DNA of 32,799 bases, from NCBI GenBank assembly GCA_015680685.1, contig MNCI01026223.1, positions 224,701 to 257,499 on the forward strand, written 5' to 3'. This document shows positions 31,601-32,799 of the stretch, piece by piece (the first letter of the stretch is position 1; each line of letters begins with the position of its first letter). A model generated the notes under the pieces. The model worked only from the letters and a program-made list of their open reading frames with translations. It was not told the DNA's origin and did not search any database. Made by a program: the position numbers and the translations under genes. This DNA is from Gnetum montanum. Taxonomy: Eukaryota > Streptophyta > Gnetopsida > Gnetales > Gnetaceae.

Positions 31601-31812
31601 ATATCTTTGATATCCTTGGGGGCTGCCCACTAGCTATGTGTTGTTTTGGCAACCATACACCTCTTGTAAATGGGGTCAAATCTAGTAGGGTATTCATCAA
31701 ATTCCTCTCTTAGTTCAAAAACAACATATCTAATCTTGGGACCCTTCGTGAATTTGTTCAATGTGGCATGGGCTACTGCTAAATGATCAAACCTTAATCA
31801 TTGACCTTGTAA
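28646..31812 (-). pseudogene. Decayed multi-exon gene of unknown function, antisense to element C
   Basis: At least six exons with GT..AG borders can be placed on the minus strand: 31539-31812, 30386-31436, 30024-30286, 29796-29940, 28878-29694 and 28646-28747 (last, ends TGA). Readable text includes LNKFTKGPKIRYVVFELREE and RFDPIYKRCMVAKT (first); LTKHFAKNLILKFNGVGPA and TTFHYLFNVPTNKIIVS (second); EEEQRRRTMVEEEQR (third, coiled coil); PNKIEFMHRMAKDIVDQLQ (fourth); REIQRSNKSLWE and QVERIQDLEEHKAFVNAQ (fifth, coiled coil); and AFYNVGGLSSV with DDAPPPPPPDSS (last). Stops occur in all but the last exon, so it is probably dead. I do not recognise the family; a plant transposon-associated or captured host protein is possible. 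An exon before 31812 may lie at about 31912-32003 and a start codon near 32413. Confidence 0.6.
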
Positions 31813-32799
31813 CTACAAGACATGTGTGAAACAAGAAGTTAGAAAAAAGAGACTAAACTTAGAATATATAAAAAGTATATATATATATAAAACAACATTA
31901 ACACAACATTTCAACAGTTAGAATTTCTTAACAAATTTTGCACATCCTAGTCGGGGATGAAATTGGCCTCCATAAAAGTTCTAAGGCATTGGTTCAAATT
32001 TGCTTAAGAAAATTTACAAAAAAAAAATTATATATATTATTACAACCTCTCCTAGACTTGATATTATAGCCAAAAATATTATAACCAAAACATCACAACC
32101 AAAATTATGCCTTAGCTCAAAACAAGTATTAATGTAGAAAAAGCATCAAAATATAGAAAAAGTGGCCATAATAGAAATAAATAAAAAATTTACTAAAAAT
32201 ACAAATAAGCTCTTTTCTTTAAAAATCACATCAAAAAAAAATTTATAATATAATTTATAAAAATAAAATTCCCAAGAGCATGGAGGTTGATAAATCAATC
32301 GTACCCATCCTTAAAGGGGTAAAGTGCTATAGCCAAATTAAGACCAATTTAACATAACCTTATTATAAAATTCATAAAAAATTCATCTTAGCCCTAATTT
32401 TAGTGATTCCGCCATAGAAGGAAACCTGAAATCATGAAATTTCTAGTAATGACCATTACAACTAAAAGCATGTAACCTTTCTTACACAAAACATAGCTGG
32501 AAATAGAAAAAATGTAGATGTCACCATCAACCCCCATTCATGTAAGGTTAGGAAAAAATTCACCAAAAATTCATTTGAGCTCCAAATGAAATGATTCTAC
32601 CACCTTTTGAAAGCTTAAATTGATCCCTATGTATACATACTTAATATAAATTCATACCCTAGTTGCTCTTTTAGAAACAATTCATTAATGTCGATGAAAA
32701 TATAAAAAATGGCATAAACCCTAATTGCACAACCAAATTGAAAGCCATAACTTTATCAATATAACTCCAAATTAAACAAGACCAAAACCATTACAAAGC
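31813..32799 (-). other. Upstream part of the antisense gene or element C 3' region
   Basis: AT-rich. On the minus strand 31912-32003 gives NLNQCLRTFMEANFIPD, a possible further exon, and an ATG at 32413-32415 gives MAESLKLGLR after an ag acceptor-like site. A (TA)n run sits at 31876-31889. Two similar pieces near 32370 and 32560 (attca..aaaaattcat then ctcc/cccta and tgattc.) form a diverged repeat. No LTR end was recognised. Confidence 0.35.
31876..31889. repeat. (TA)n microsatellite
   Basis: Seven TA steps in an AT-rich spacer that would be the intron before the first well-defined exon of the antisense gene. Confidence 0.8.

Overview
The window reads as nuclear DNA of a seed plant with a large, repeat-rich genome. 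A conifer or other gymnosperm is my best guess (inference), from the deep pile of old, stop-riddled LTR retrotransposons beside a single intron-containing housekeeping gene. I recognise only one apparently intact host gene. No tRNA, rRNA, CRISPR or bacterial-type feature was seen.

Layout. (1) 1-2445: promoter side and three-exon gene for a tail-anchored cytochrome b5 (+ strand); its first intron appears to be of the rare GC-AG class. (2) 2446-5880: intergenic DNA with two short tandem duplications (45 bp and 73 bp), a decayed Ty1/copia gag fragment, and a block of scrambled CATGG/TTGTGGT words. (3) 5883-9969: element A, a + strand Ty3/gypsy-type remnant with two LTR-like copies, a tRNA-iMet-like primer site and a gag relic but no pol. 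(4) 9970-12110: element A', a minus-strand Ty3/gypsy pol relic (protease, RT, RNase H, start of integrase) cut off exactly where element A ends. (5) ~12257-13635 and 23207-~28300: element C, a + strand gypsy element whose 5' LTR and primer-site candidate lie left, and whose gag and protease lie right, of a later insertion. (6) 13636-23201: element B, a minus-strand gypsy element of the Athila/Tat kind with both LTR ends, a perfect 5-bp target duplication GCCCC, and gag-PR-RT-RNaseH-INT in order; an 895-base run of N (21980-22874) hides its 5' LTR start and leader. (7) 28646-~32000: a decayed multi-exon gene on the minus strand, directly downstream of element C's protease and a 29-bp tandem array. 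I do not recognise its protein.

How it fits together. The order of insertion can be partly read: A' is oldest, A landed in its integrase and C apparently upstream of its protease, and B then landed in C just behind the primer-site candidate. Element C has gag and protease but no RT or integrase in the window; where those would be expected there is instead a tandem array and the antisense spliced gene. Extra antisense ORFs are known in the Tat lineage of Ty3/gypsy elements, but a many-exon antisense gene in a pol-less element is unusual and is the main candidate here for something undescribed. All coordinates for decayed genes are approximate, and all family calls are from motif reading by eye without database searches.
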